Positions 34,829-46,051 of a stretch of 64,000 bases of DNA are shown here, piece by piece. Numbering within the stretch: position 1 is the stretch's first letter; every line of letters begins with the position of its first letter. The notes below the pieces were generated by a model. That model saw only the letters and a list, made by a program, of their open reading frames with translations, searched no databases and was not told where the DNA came from. The translations under genes and the position numbers were made by a program. The DNA comes from Mesostigma viride (Eukaryota; Streptophyta; Mesostigmatophyceae; Mesostigmatales; Mesostigmataceae), in assembly GCA_009746045.1 (NCBI GenBank), contig RPFO01000167.1, forward strand, positions 250,001 to 314,000, in the 5' to 3' direction.

Positions 34829-37800
34829 ATGGCGGAATCCGTGGGAATTTGGCAGGGAGACTTCGCCATAAATGCAATTTTATCGGTTGTTTTCATATGG
34901 ATGTTGACGAAGCTCGTTGGCATAGTATTCGATTTTCGGTAAGCATAGTCTTTGAATGGTTTTCTGCCGTTTTGTAGGCTGGAAATGCTGTGGCCAGGCT
35001 CTTTCCCGCTCTGTTGCATTGAACCTAACGGGCTTTTGGATTTGTCCATGGGCGGGTGTCGAGATACCGTGACGGATGTATAAATTAGATTTAAACCTTG
35101 CTTTCTGCTCGTCCTTTTAGCTCTGTTACTCTGCTGTCCCCATGAAAAGGCATCTTGAAACGAGTTTACAGGGCTTGTGTGGAGGAACGGTTCTGTCGGG
35201 CGTGTTTTATTCGTGTTGAGGGAGTCGAGCGTCGAAAGCTTTGAATTACGGTTTTGATAGTTGGTAGCAATCGAAATTAACGTGCTCTTGCCTTGAAATG
35301 TGTGGCATGCCCAACCCGCCCCTTTCCCTCCCCGGTTATAAGGTCGCTGCAATTATCGGTGACGCGAGGATCCGCTCCCGTTAACGCCACGGATGACAAG
35401 GATGAGACGCCAACTGATGACGTGACGGCCCCAGAATCCAAGGAAAAAATAGCACGCGTGGATTCCGAAGAAGAAGACGACGATGGCTTCCTGGTCGTGG
35501 ATAACGACGATCTCGACGACGCGGACGGCGAGATCCGCGAATTCTTCGAGGCGGCAGTCACCTTCGTCTCCAGCGTGGCCATGGGGGGAGCGCTGACGCT
35601 CTCGCCGAAAGACAAGTTGCAGCTGTATGGGCTGTACAAAGTGGCGACGTGTGGCAAGTGCAACATCCCCAAGCCGTCCATGTTTAACCCCTCGGCTCTT
35701 GCCAAGTGGTGCGTGCCTTCTGTTACCATTAAATCTTCGAACCCTCCGTTATCCAGCCACACCTCTTGTATTTACAACAAGATTGGGAAGCTACTACCTG
35801 GATCAATCAGCCACACCTATTTGCAACAGGACAGGGCAGCTGCTACCTGGATTATTCATCAACCCCTTGTATTTACAACAGAACACGGCAGCTGTCCTTA
35901 TTCTCGTCAAGCATGCGCGCGCGTAGCGCCACAGGTCCTGGCTCGTCGAATCATCCGTGCGTACTATCAAGGAGGCAACCAGCCGCACGTACTATACCTG
36001 GCCCACGGAACCATCGGTTGAATCAAAGGGCAGGGCTACGAGGCGGGCAGGAGATAGCACAGTTGGATCCTCGCCCTGAAAGCGACGCTGTTGTTGGAGG
36101 AGGGCTTTTGCACTCGTAAACCCTAGTCAAAAGTGGCAGGGCTGGCATGGGTTCACCTCCAATTGACAGCTGTCTCTTTACGGGTAGCGAAATTGTTTGA
36201 AAGGTTCTTTGCTGCAACCCTTGGTTGCTGCTGGCTCCATTCACCGAGGCCTACGAGCCTTGAGCCTTGATGTCAGTGCGCTGTCGGGCACCGATGCTCA
36301 TGCCCCCGTGTTCCCTGCATGAGCTTCCTTACTTGAACTTTGCTTTGCGTGGGCGCACGTGCATGACGTCCCTTGCATGGCCTTGCTTGACCTTGCGTCG
36401 ACGAGACGGGCGTGCATGTGCGTGCGTTTGGTTCTTGCGGGTTGTTCCCTGACGTAGCGTCAAGGACTAGCGTCAAGGGCGGCGCTTGATCCCCTGTCTG
36501 CGGTGTCAGGAGGATGGGAAAGCTGGGGCGCGGTGGTGGGATTCATATGCTTTGGCATTATCAACCACCCACCCTAAAAATTTTTACACGTAGACTGCGT
36601 CACGTGACCATTTTGCCCCAACTGCCTCATGTCAAATGGGGCGGTTTTGGCTGCCTGCGCCTTTTGGGAACCCTTTGATCTCTTTCTGTCTGCAAAAACA
36701 GGCCATTTTCGCCCGCGCGCAAGGTCATCTGCCCACACCTCCCTTTTGTGCTTGGCTCCCTCACCTCCCTTTCCCACCTCCCCTTCCCACAACCTACCCA
36801 TGTGTGCTTGACCTGCCCCCAATGCCCTGGCGGCGCGGCTCCCTTCCCCCCCCCCCCCCTTTTGCCAGGGAGGCGTGGAACAAGCTGGGCGACCTGCCGC
36901 GCTCTGAGGCCATGGCGGATTACGTGAGCCTGCTCACCCTCAACTGCCCTGGCTGGAACCACGAGGTGGGTGGTTTGCTTCCATAAGCTGTTCTTGTTCA
37001 TTGGGTGAGCGGGCGTAGTGCGGTGCTTGCTGCTGCTGCTGTCTGTCATAATAATAATGATAATAAAAAAAGAGTATGATTTAGTGAGAGACACGGGAAG
37101 AGTATGAACTAGTAAGAGACAAGCGAAGAGTATGAACTAGTAAGAGACAAGGGGAAAGTACGAACTAGTAAGAGACAAGGGAAGAATATAAAGTTGTAAA
37201 GAAACAAGAGAAGAATATAAAGAGAATATAAAGAGGCAAGGGAAGAATGTCAAGGGAGTATCTAAAGACAAGGGAAGAGTATAAAGAGAATATAAAGAGG
37301 CAAGGGAAGAATGTCAAGGGAGTATCTAATGACAAGGGAAGACTATAAAGAGAATATAAAGAGGCAAGGGAAGAATGTCAAGGGAGTATCTAAAGACAAG
37401 GGAAGAATATAAAGAGAATATAAAGAGGCAAGGGAAGAATGTCAAGGGAGTATCTAAAGACAAGGGAAGAGTATAAAGAGAATATAAAGAGGCAAGGGAA
37501 GAATGTCAAGGGAGTATCTAAAGACAAGGGAAGAGTATAAAGAGAATATAAAGAGGCAAGGGAAGAATGTCAAGGGAGTATCTAAAGGCAAGGGAAGAGT
37601 ATAAAGAGAATATAAAGAGGCAAGGGAAGAATGTCAAGGGAGTATCTAAAGACAAGGGAAGCGTATAAAGAGAATATAAAGAGGCAAGGGAAGAATGTCA
37701 AGGGAGTATCTAAAGACAAGGGAAGCGTATAAAGAGAATATAAAGAGGCAAGGGAAGAATGTCAAGGGAGTATCTAATGGCAAGGGAAGAGTATAAAGAG

Positions 37801-40800
37801 AATATAAAGAGGCAAGGGAAGAATGTCAAGGGAGTATCTAAAGGCAAGGGAAGCGTATAAAGAGAATATAAAGAGGCAAGGGAAGAATGTCAAGGGAGTA
37901 TCTAAAGACAAGGGAAGCGTATAAAGAGAATATAAAGAGGCAAGGGAAGAATGTCAAGGGAGTATCTAAAGACAAGGGAAGCGTATAAAGAGAATATAAA
38001 GAGGCAAGGGAAGAATGTCAAGGGAGTATCTAATGACAAGGGAAGAATATAAAGAGAATATAAAGAGGCAAGGGAAGAATGTCAAGGGAGTATCTAAAGG
38101 CAAGGGAAGAGTATAAAGAGAATATAAAGAGGCAAGGGAAGAATGTCAAGGGAGTATCTAAAGACAAGGGAAGCGTATAAAGAGAATATAAAGAGGCAAG
38201 GGAAGAATGTCAAGGGAGTATCTAAAGACAAGGGAAGCGTATAAAGAGAATATAAAGAGGCAAGGGAAGAATGTCAAGGGAGTATCTAAAGACAAGGGAA
38301 GCGTATAAAGAGAATATAAAGAGGCAAGGGAAGAATGTCAAGGGAGTATCTAAAGGCAAGGGAAGAGTATAAAGAGAATATAAAGAGGCAAGGGAAGAAT
38401 GTCAAGGGAGTATCTAAAGGCAAGGGAAGAGTATAAAGAGAATATAAAGAGGCAAGGGAAGAATGTCAAGGGAGTATCTAAAGACAAGGGAAGCGTATAA
38501 AGAGAATATAAAGAGGCAAGGGAAGAATGTCAAGGGAGTATCTAAAGACAAGGGAAGAATATAAAGAGAATATAAAGAGGCAAGGGAAGAATGTCAAGGG
38601 AGTATCTAAAGGCAAGGGAAGAGTATAAAGAGAATATAAAGAGGCAAGGGAAGAATGTCAAGGGAGTATCTAAAGACAAGGGAAGCGTATAAAGAGAATA
38701 TAAAGAGGCAAGGGAAGAATGTCAAGGGAGTATCTAAAGACAAGGGAAGCGTATAAAGAGAATATAAAGAGGCAAGGGAAGAATGTCAAGGGAGTATCTA
38801 AAGGCAAGGGAAGCGTATAAAGAGAATATAAAGAGGCAAGGGAAGAATGTCAAGGGAGTATCTAAAGACAAGGGAAGAGTATAAAGAGAATATAAAGAGG
38901 CAAGGGAAGAATGTCAAGGGAGTATCTAAAGACAAGGGAAGAGTATAAAGAGAATATAAAGAGGCAAGGGAAGAATGTCAAGGGAGTATCTAAAGACAAG
39001 GGAAGAGTATAAAGAGAATATAAAGAGGCAAGGGAAGAATGTCAAGGGAGTATCTAAAGACAAGGGAAGCGTATAAAGAGAACATAAAGAGGCAAGGGAA
39101 GAATGTCAAGGGAGTATCTAAAGACAAGGGAAGCGTATAAAGAGAACATAAAGAGGCAAGGGAAGAATGTCAAGGGAGTATCTAAAGGCAAGGGAAGCGT
39201 ATAATGAGAATATAAAGAGGCAAGGGAAGAATGTCAAGGGAGTATCTAAAGACAAGGGAAGCGTATAAAGAGAATATAAAGAGGCAAGGGAAGAATGTCA
39301 AGGGAGTATCTAATGACAAGGGAAGAGTATAAAGAGAATATAAAGAGGCAAGGGAAGAATGTCAAGGGAGTATCTAATGACAAGGGAAGCGTATAAAGAG
39401 AACATAAAGAGGCAAGGGAAGAATGTCAAGGGAGTATCTAAAGGCAAGGGAAGCGTATAATGAGAATATAAAGAGGCAAGGGAAGAATGTCAAGGGAGTA
39501 TCTAAAGGCAAGGGAAGCGTATAAAGAGAATATAAAGAGGCAAGGGAAGAATGTCAAGGGAGTATCTAAAGACAAGGGAAGAGTATAAAGAGAATATAAA
39601 GAGGCAAGGGAAGAATGTCAAGGGAGTATCTAAAGACAAGGGAAGCGTATAAAGAGAACATAAAGAGGCAAGGGAAGAATGTCAAGGGAGTATCTAAAGA
39701 CAAGGGAAGAGTATAAAGAGAATATAAAGAGGCAAGGGAAGAATGTCAAGGGAGTATCTAAAGGCAAGGGAAGCGTATAAAGAGAATATAAAGAGGCAAG
39801 GGAAGAATGTCAAGGGAGTATCTAAAGGCAAGGGAAGCGTATAAAGAGAATATAAAGAGGCAAGGGAAGAATGTCAAGGGAGTATCTGAAGACAAGGGAA
39901 GAGTATAAAGAGAATATAAAGAGGCAAGGGAAGAATGTCAAGGGAGTATCTAAAGACAAGGGAAGCGTATAAAGAGAATATAAAGAGGCAAGGGAAGAAT
40001 GTCAAGGGAGTATCTAATGACAAGGGAAGAGTATAAAGAGAATATAAAGAGGCAAGGGAAGAATGTCAAGGGAGTATCTAATGACAAGGGAAGCGTATAA
40101 AGAGAATATAAAGAGGCAAGGGAAGAATGTCAAGGGAGTATCTAAAGGCAAGGGAAGCGTATAAAGAGAATATAAAGAGGCAAGGGAAGAATGTCAAGGG
40201 AGTATCTAAAGACAAGGGAAGAGTATAAAGAGAATATAAAGAGGCAAGGAAAGAATGTCAAGGGAGTATCTAAAGGCAAGGGAAGAGTATAAAGAGAATA
40301 TAAAGAGGCAAGGGAAGAATGTCAAGGGAGTATCTAAAGACAAGGGAAGCGTATAAAGAGAACATAAAGAGGCAAGGGAAGAATGTCAAGGGAGTATCTA
40401 AAGGCAAGGGAAGCGTATAAAGAGAATATAAAGAGGCAAGGGAAGAATGTAACGGATGAGAAGGGAACGTTTGGAACAGTTGATTATCGGCAAGAGAGCG
40501 GTGTGGGCAAGGGATTCCATCATTTGACGAATAATCATTACATGGCCAATGGTTTTACTGCTCGATGCATTCATTTCCTTGGCCTCTGCGTGCGCAGGGT
40601 GAGGATGCCGACGGCGGCGGCGGGGGAGGGCGTGCGGGCGGCCCGGTCATGAGCACGTTTGCGCGTGACCCTGCGGACGACGAGTAGGTGGCCCTGCCCG
40701 TGCCGCTCCTGTTGCGCACAAGGGAGTGGAAGGAAGAGTCATGACTGAGGGCATGAATGGCGATCGAGTGCATGAGTGGCGATATTGTGCGTGAATGACG

Positions 40801-43800
40801 ATTGCGTGCGTGAACGACACCTGAGTGTTTGAGTGTTTGAATGGCCACTGTAGTTAGTACGATAGTGTTTGAGTGTTTGAATGGAGACGGAATGCTTGGA
40901 CCACTGGCTTTGCAAGGCAACCACGAAAGGGGCACAGTGACCAGCACAGCGACCCAGGGTGCCATGCTCTAGCGTTTCAAGGCAACCGCTCCAGCACCAG
41001 GATGCCAATTGTGTAGGCTGGCCACCTTGTCGCGCATGCCTTAGGGACCCTCATCTCTCCACGACGGCCACTGCCATGTTCTCCCAGTGTTATGCTGGCT
41101 TAGTACAAACGCTTTGAACTGAGGTCGCCTGTCGCACCTTTGTGGTGTCGTGGTTCCTCCTCTGGGCACGGCGCAGGGCGGACGCGGACCCGCGGCATGA
41201 AGAAACAATAATAAGAGAAACAGCATTGTACTCATCCTCCGGTGCCGATGTCTAAAACCCCATGTTCCGGTTGCAGGCCCCTGACGCCCCTCCTCAGTTC
41301 AGCGGCTGGGGCATGAGGGATGCTCTCAGAACAAGGCAAGTCCCTCATTGTGGCTTCTGTTCGTGTTTTCTGTTCGTGCTTCGTCCTTGTGTCATGCTGG
41401 CCGCCGCGCAGGGCGGACGCGGACCCGCAGCACTGCCTCCACCGGCTGGCGTCGATGGGGGACGAGGCGGCGCTGCGTGAGGCCATCCAGGAGGGGGGGC
41501 ACGACGTGAACGGGCAAGGTAGCACACGGCAGCGCACAGTACACTCGGGCAAGGTAGCACACGGCAGCGCACAGTACACACGGGCAAGGTAGCACACGGC
41601 AGCGGGCAGTACACACGGGCAAGGTAGCACACGGCAGCGGGCAGTACACACGGGCAAGGTAGCACACGGCAGCGCACAGTACACACGGGCAAGGTAGCAC
41701 ACGGCAGCGCACAGTACACACGGGCAAGGTAGCACACGGCAGCGCACAGTACACACGGGCAAGGTAGCACACGGCAGCGCACAGTACACACGGGCAAGGT
41801 AGCACACGGCAGCGCACAGTACACACGGGCAAGGTAGCACACGGCAGCGCACAGTACACACGGGCAAGGTAGCACACGGCAGCGCACAGTACACACGGGC
41901 AAGGTAGCACACGGCAGCGCACAGTACACACGGGCAAGGTAGCACACGGCAGCGCACAGTACACACGGGCAAGGTAGCACACGGCAGCGCACAGTACACA
42001 CGGGCAAGGTAGCACACGGCAGCGCACAGTACACACGGGCAAGGTAGCACACGGCAGCGCACAGTACACACGGGCAAGGTAGCACACGGCAGCGCACAGT
42101 ACACACGGGCAAGGTAGCACACGGCAGCGCACAGTACACAGAGAGTTGCCGCGCACACAGCATGTTATACTGTGCCAGACTGGATGGGTTGCACATGGCC
42201 GCGCATGCACGCGCATACCCACACACACAGTAAAAAACTTATGCGACTTATCTTGAGAAGGCACGTCTACGTTGATGTTTGGTGGATGGGGCCTTCTCAT
42301 GGGTCCCGCCACCCGGCGCATGTTCCCTGTCCGGTTCTCCTCACGCTGTGCCATCGCCTGTCACCTCTGCTCCTCGCTGCTCTGACCGTGTTGGCATGGC
42401 CGCGGTGTCCAGAGAGGTTCTGTGCGGTGGTGTCCAGCCCATGGGGCGTAGCCTTGTCTTGCCCCCAGCGGTGAACATAGAGGCCGTGGGGTGCCGTCCC
42501 CTTAATGACTCTGCGCGGCAGTGGCGCCCCCCTAAAATACAACGTGGTGACATCTGCCTTGTCTTCCCCCCGGTTGACGTGTGCCTTGTCTTGCCCCCCT
42601 GTTGACGTGTGCCTTGTCTTGCCCCCTGTTGACGTGTGCCTTGTCTTGCCCCCCGCTTGACGGGTGCCTTGTCTTGCCCCCGTGGTGACGTGTGCCTTGT
42701 CCTGCCCCCCTGTTGACATGTGCCTTGTCTCGCCCCCCTGTTGACGTGTGCCTAGTCTTGCCCCCGTGGTGACGTGTGCCTTGTCTTGCCCCCTGTTGAC
42801 GTGTGCCTTGTCTTGCCCCCGTGGTGACGTGTGCCTTGTCTTGCCCCCGTGGTGACGTGTGCCTTGTCTTGCCCCCCTGTTGACGTGTGCCTAGTCTTGC
42901 CCCCGTGGTGACGTGTGCCTTGTCTTGCCCCCCGCTTGACGTGTGCCTTGTCTTGCCCCCGTGGTGACGTGTGCCAGACGAAGAGGGCCGCACGCCGCTG
43001 CACTGGGCGGCGGACCGCGGCCATCCTGAGTGCGTGGAGCTTCTACTGGCACACGGGGCCTACGTGGACATGCAGGCACGTGGCACTGTACATTGCGGGG
43101 TTGTGCACGCGTTGACATGCTGGCAGGTTCCGCAGGCACTGTGCTGCGTGATGTTGTGGGGGTGCTGCGGCGTTATGGGCGTGCTGGTCGGGATGTTTGG
43201 GAAGCTGGCTTGACGGCTTCCTGGCGACGCATGGGGTGGCAGTACGGGTGGCGGTCTCCCATGCCCCATGCCCGATGCCCCATGCCCGATGCCCCATGCC
43301 CCATGCCCCATGCCCCATGCCCCATGCCCCATGCCCCATGCCCCATGCCCCATGCCCCATGCCCCATGCCCCATGCCCCATGCCCCATGCCCCATGCCCC
43401 ATGCCCCATAACCCATAACCCATAACCCATAACCCATGACCCATGACCCATAACCCATGCCCCATGCCCCATGCCCCATGCCCCATGCCCGTGCGGGTGT
43501 CATCCCATCGGTTGCATGGGAATATGCATGCATGTGTCTCGATGCGTGATGGCATTTTTTTACTAACATTTTTACATTCCTTCGTCCTTGTACATCGTCG
43601 AGGAGTAGCCTCACTTATTATTGTCATCATTGTTATGACTACTTTTTATGATTATCATTATCATGATCATAGTTATAAGCGACCGTGCGGTTGCAGCAGC
43701 GTTAGGGCTCCATCCGATAGTGGGTGACAGGGCTGCGAGGGTGCGGTGACAGATGGCAGAGGCAGCCTGGCCCTTTGTCTAATGGCTACTACTCCTTCCC

Positions 43801-44467
43801 TCCTAGTGTTTCACTTTATATCCTGTTTGCCGGCGCCCCCACGCTCTCCTATCCTTTTTGCTGGCGCCCCCATGGTCTTGCTCCTAGGGGTATATGGCCC
43901 CTGTAGACTCCCTGAGGCCATTGTCCTCCTGCTCCCTGTACTGTCGTTCCACCATGCTTTTGCTGCTGTTGTCCTCCTTATTGGTTCTGTAACCTTTTGT
44001 TCTGTTACCCTCCTCTTGTACTTCTACTCCAACATGCCCTAGCCCTTGCAACCCTTTCCCCCACCCTACTTGTCTCCGCCACACGCACCAGAATGGCGAC
44101 TAGGAGGGCCGAACAGCGCTCCGCTACGCTTTTACTCCCTTACCCTTCTAATCCCTCATGCCCTTGCCCTTGCAACCCACCCACCTCCAACGTGCCGCCC
44201 CCAGGACGGCGAGGGCCAGACGGCGCTCCGCTACGCTTTTACTCCCTTACCCTTCTCATCCCTCATGCCCTTGCCCTTGCAACCCACCCACCTCCAACGT
44301 GCCGCCCCCAGGACGGCGAAGGCCAGACGGCGCTCCACTACGCGCTGGTGTGTGAGCACGAGGACGTCGCGCGCGTGCTGCTGGGCGCGGGCGCCAGCAT
44401 GAAGATCCCCGACAACGAGGGAATGAGCGCTGCCGACATCTGGCCGCCGGGGTGGTCGGTCCCTTAG
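34829..44467 (+). CDS. Membrane-anchored acyl-CoA-binding protein with ankyrin repeats
   Basis: Seven exons, 34829-34938, 35343-35708, 36869-36965, 40598-40683, 41412-41518, 42978-43075 and 44312-44467, agree in phase and give 339 residues. Residues 13-34 form one membrane segment (INAILSVVFIWMLTKLVGIV), and 54-100 are very acidic. The acyl-CoA-binding domain is about 101-191, with KLQLYGLYKVAT and AKWEAWNKL at the ligand-binding helices. A Gly-rich linker and GGPVMS lead to ankyrin repeats at about 221-330 (CLHRLASMGDEAALREAI, EEGRTPLHWAADRGH, GEGQTALHYALVCEH). This order matches plant ACBP1/ACBP2 and animal ACBD6. It binds long-chain acyl-CoA; the anchor suggests ER or plasma membrane. Intron 5 begins GCACGT, a GC-AG intron. 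Three introns carry arrays, two of them touching splice sites. Confidence 0.88.
35757..35892 (+). repeat. Three imperfect copies in intron 2 of the acyl-CoA-binding gene
   Basis: A roughly 54 bp unit with CTTGTATTTACAACA, a GGGAAGCTACTACC-like part and TGGAT...ATCAACC recurs three times with substitutions. No coding role. Confidence 0.6.
37080..40450 (+). repeat. 64 bp satellite, about 50 copies, in intron 3
   Basis: The unit is CAAGGGAAGAGTATAAAGAG, AATATAAAGAGGCAAGGGAA, GAATGTCAAGGGAGTATCTA and AAGA. Early copies (37080-37220) are diverged; the rest are nearly identical, with a few alternating variants (GAGTAT/GCGTAT/AATAT; AAAGA/AATGA/AAGGC). It is purine-rich on the sense strand and multiply stopped in all frames, so clearly non-coding. 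Confidence 0.97.
41511..42140 (+). repeat. 35 bp array beginning at the exon 5 donor (acyl-CoA-binding gene)
   Basis: About 17 copies of CGGGCAAGGTAGCACACGGC followed by AGCGCACAGTACACA. The first copy is the exon/intron boundary itself: the exon ends CGGGCAAG and the intron starts GTAGCAC. Each copy therefore repeats a donor with eight bases of exon. Confidence 0.95.
42545..42977 (+). repeat. About 28 bp array ending at the exon 6 acceptor
   Basis: Around 15 copies of GTGGTGACGTGTGCCTTGTC with TTGCCCCC (variant CTGTTGACG, CGCTTGACG). The last copy ends GTGGTGACGTGTGCCAG, which is the acceptor at 42977. The same intron thus has a donor-derived array at one end and an acceptor-derived one at the other. 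Confidence 0.95.
43258..43490 (+). repeat. 7 bp (ATGCCCC)n array with CCATAAC block
   Basis: About 30 units of CCCCATG interrupted by a block of CCCATAA/CCCATGA units at about 43400-43460. It lies in intron 6 of the acyl-CoA-binding gene. Confidence 0.9.
44083..44311 (+). repeat. Repeated acceptor edges before the last ankyrin exon
   Basis: GCCGCCCCCAGGACGGCGAA at the real acceptor (44311) is copied about 100 bases upstream as GCCGCCCCCAGGACGGCGAG with GGCCAGACGGCGCTCC. It is copied again more loosely near 44090 (GCACCAGAATGGCGACTAGG). The intervening TTTTACTCCCTTACCCTTCT part is also repeated. Only the last copy opens into the full exon. Confidence 0.85.
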
Positions 44468-44690
44468 GCAAGGCTGGCCTTGTGATAGCTGCCGCCGGGG
44501 TGGCCAGTGCCCCTATGGCAGGTATCTGCATCTGGCCACGAGGGTGGTCGGTGCGCTAAAATCATGTCTGGCCACAAGGGTGGTTGGTGCACTGGGGTGA
44601 TAGGACCAACATGTGGCTGCAGAATGGTCAGTGCCTTGGACTTTTATTCAAGAGAGCCAAGGGGTCCAAGAGGGTGGCTGGTGCCTAGAC
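44440..44690 (+). repeat. C-terminal coding edge repeated in the 3' UTR
   Basis: The last codons include ATCTGGCCGCCGGGGTGGTC. Downstream, CTGCCGCCGGGGTGGCCAGT, ATCTGGCCACGAGGGTGGTC, GTCTGGCCACAAGGGTGGTT and GTGGCTGGTGCC follow at about 45-50 base spacing past the stop at 44465-44467. Confidence 0.7.
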
Positions 44691-46051
44691 GAGGCTGCTC
44701 GTGTGAATGCCACCATCCGGCTGGTTGGTGCCCTTGACCGATATCTGGTCAAGGAGGTGGCTGGTGGTCTACATGCGTTTGGTCTTCTTCTGGCCATCGA
44801 CATGGTAAACGCCCTGCACTCTTCTCGCCGTTTACCCAGCCACTGCATGGGAGAGACACATACACAACACGGCCGTCACACGCAGCCGGCGTTTCTTTAC
44901 TGGGTGGTGCTGTTATTGGCACGGTATGCATCCATACGCCAGCGATGTGCAACTGGGTGGTGTGCAGTTGCCTATCAGTGGCATCCCCCTAAAAATAGGT
45001 TCACGTCCACACTACAGTTAGAATGGTGTCATCTTATAGCTAGTCGTCGATCTGGAACGGAACGAGTCACAGCAGGCATTAGTTGCACGGGGCATAGGGG
45101 CAGGTGGGCGGGCAGCATACGCCCTTGTCCCCTTTCGCCCCCAAAACACCACCTTGTCCATAATGTCAAGGCCGTACAGTGGACTCCATGGCTTCATTGC
45201 AATCGAGCGCATGACGCATGTGGTTTGGCATGGCCATGTCAGGTGCGGTTTGGGTCTTATCTGGGACCAGCTGCTAGGGGGGCCAAGAACTGGGGCCATT
45301 TTAAAGCCCGCATAGGATTACGCTGCTGCGAGGCCTTGTCTCACGGAGAGGCTTTGTATGGTGGTCCCGTTGTGGTGTATGCACATACATTGTGGTTATG
45401 GCCACCATGCTGTACAGCATTCCATGGAGGACTGAGTACAGTATAGGAATGAATATGGGTTGTGCTGTGTTCTAGATAAGCGCATGGCCATCAAGGGTAC
45501 CGAGCTCGCCTCACCTGCTGCTGCCGCCATTCCAACCACTGGGCATAAACCAGCCTGTCTCATGCGTCAAGGGTTTGAGGCGATGATGAGGTCATACACG
45601 TGGCAACAATTAGGGCCGCTGCTGCCATCCTTATCCTTGTTTTCCTTAAGGGTTTTTCCATAGGACACACCAGGAAGCTATTTTGTTTTAAACTGGTGAG
45701 GTTTATAACCATGCGAGGACATCAGGACTTGCCTGCTTGAGTGACATCAGGACTTGACGCATGATGCTCCTTGTAAATAGTTGGTTTTCAGTCGAGGGCA
45801 GCATTAGTTAACTTTGTACATAACTAGTGTGTTCTGGGCGAAGCCCGCATGTATGCAAAGTGCTGTTATTGTGTAAATTCAGTCATTTTGATGTGACTGC
45901 TTGTATAAATTGAAGTAATTAACTTGAAAAAGAAATACAACAAAAGTAACCAGTACACCTGCTGTGACTTGCAAGTCCACATTTAGAGGTACAAGCCTCT
46001 CTAGCTAGCTTTAGGGGCATCCCAATGGGCTAGCATAAACTGGGCGGTCAC
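44691..46051. other. 3' flanks of two convergent genes
   Basis: No gene is seen. The acyl-CoA-binding gene (plus) and the phosphatase gene (minus) converge here. A TGTAA motif, the common green-algal polyadenylation signal, occurs at 45772-45776 and again near 45876 on the plus strand; either may end the plus-strand transcript. Sequence from 45660 to 46010 is clearly more AT-rich. Confidence 0.45.

Noticed and set aside
34750-35352. 200-codon minus-strand frame
   Set aside because: It overlaps exons 1 and 2 of the acyl-CoA-binding gene, which have a start, membrane anchor, GTAAGC donor and phase-matched acceptor.
41262-41334. Extra exon in the acyl-CoA-binding gene (APDAPPQFSGWGMRD)
   Set aside because: Exons 4 and 5 already join in phase and align with ACBD6-type proteins without it.
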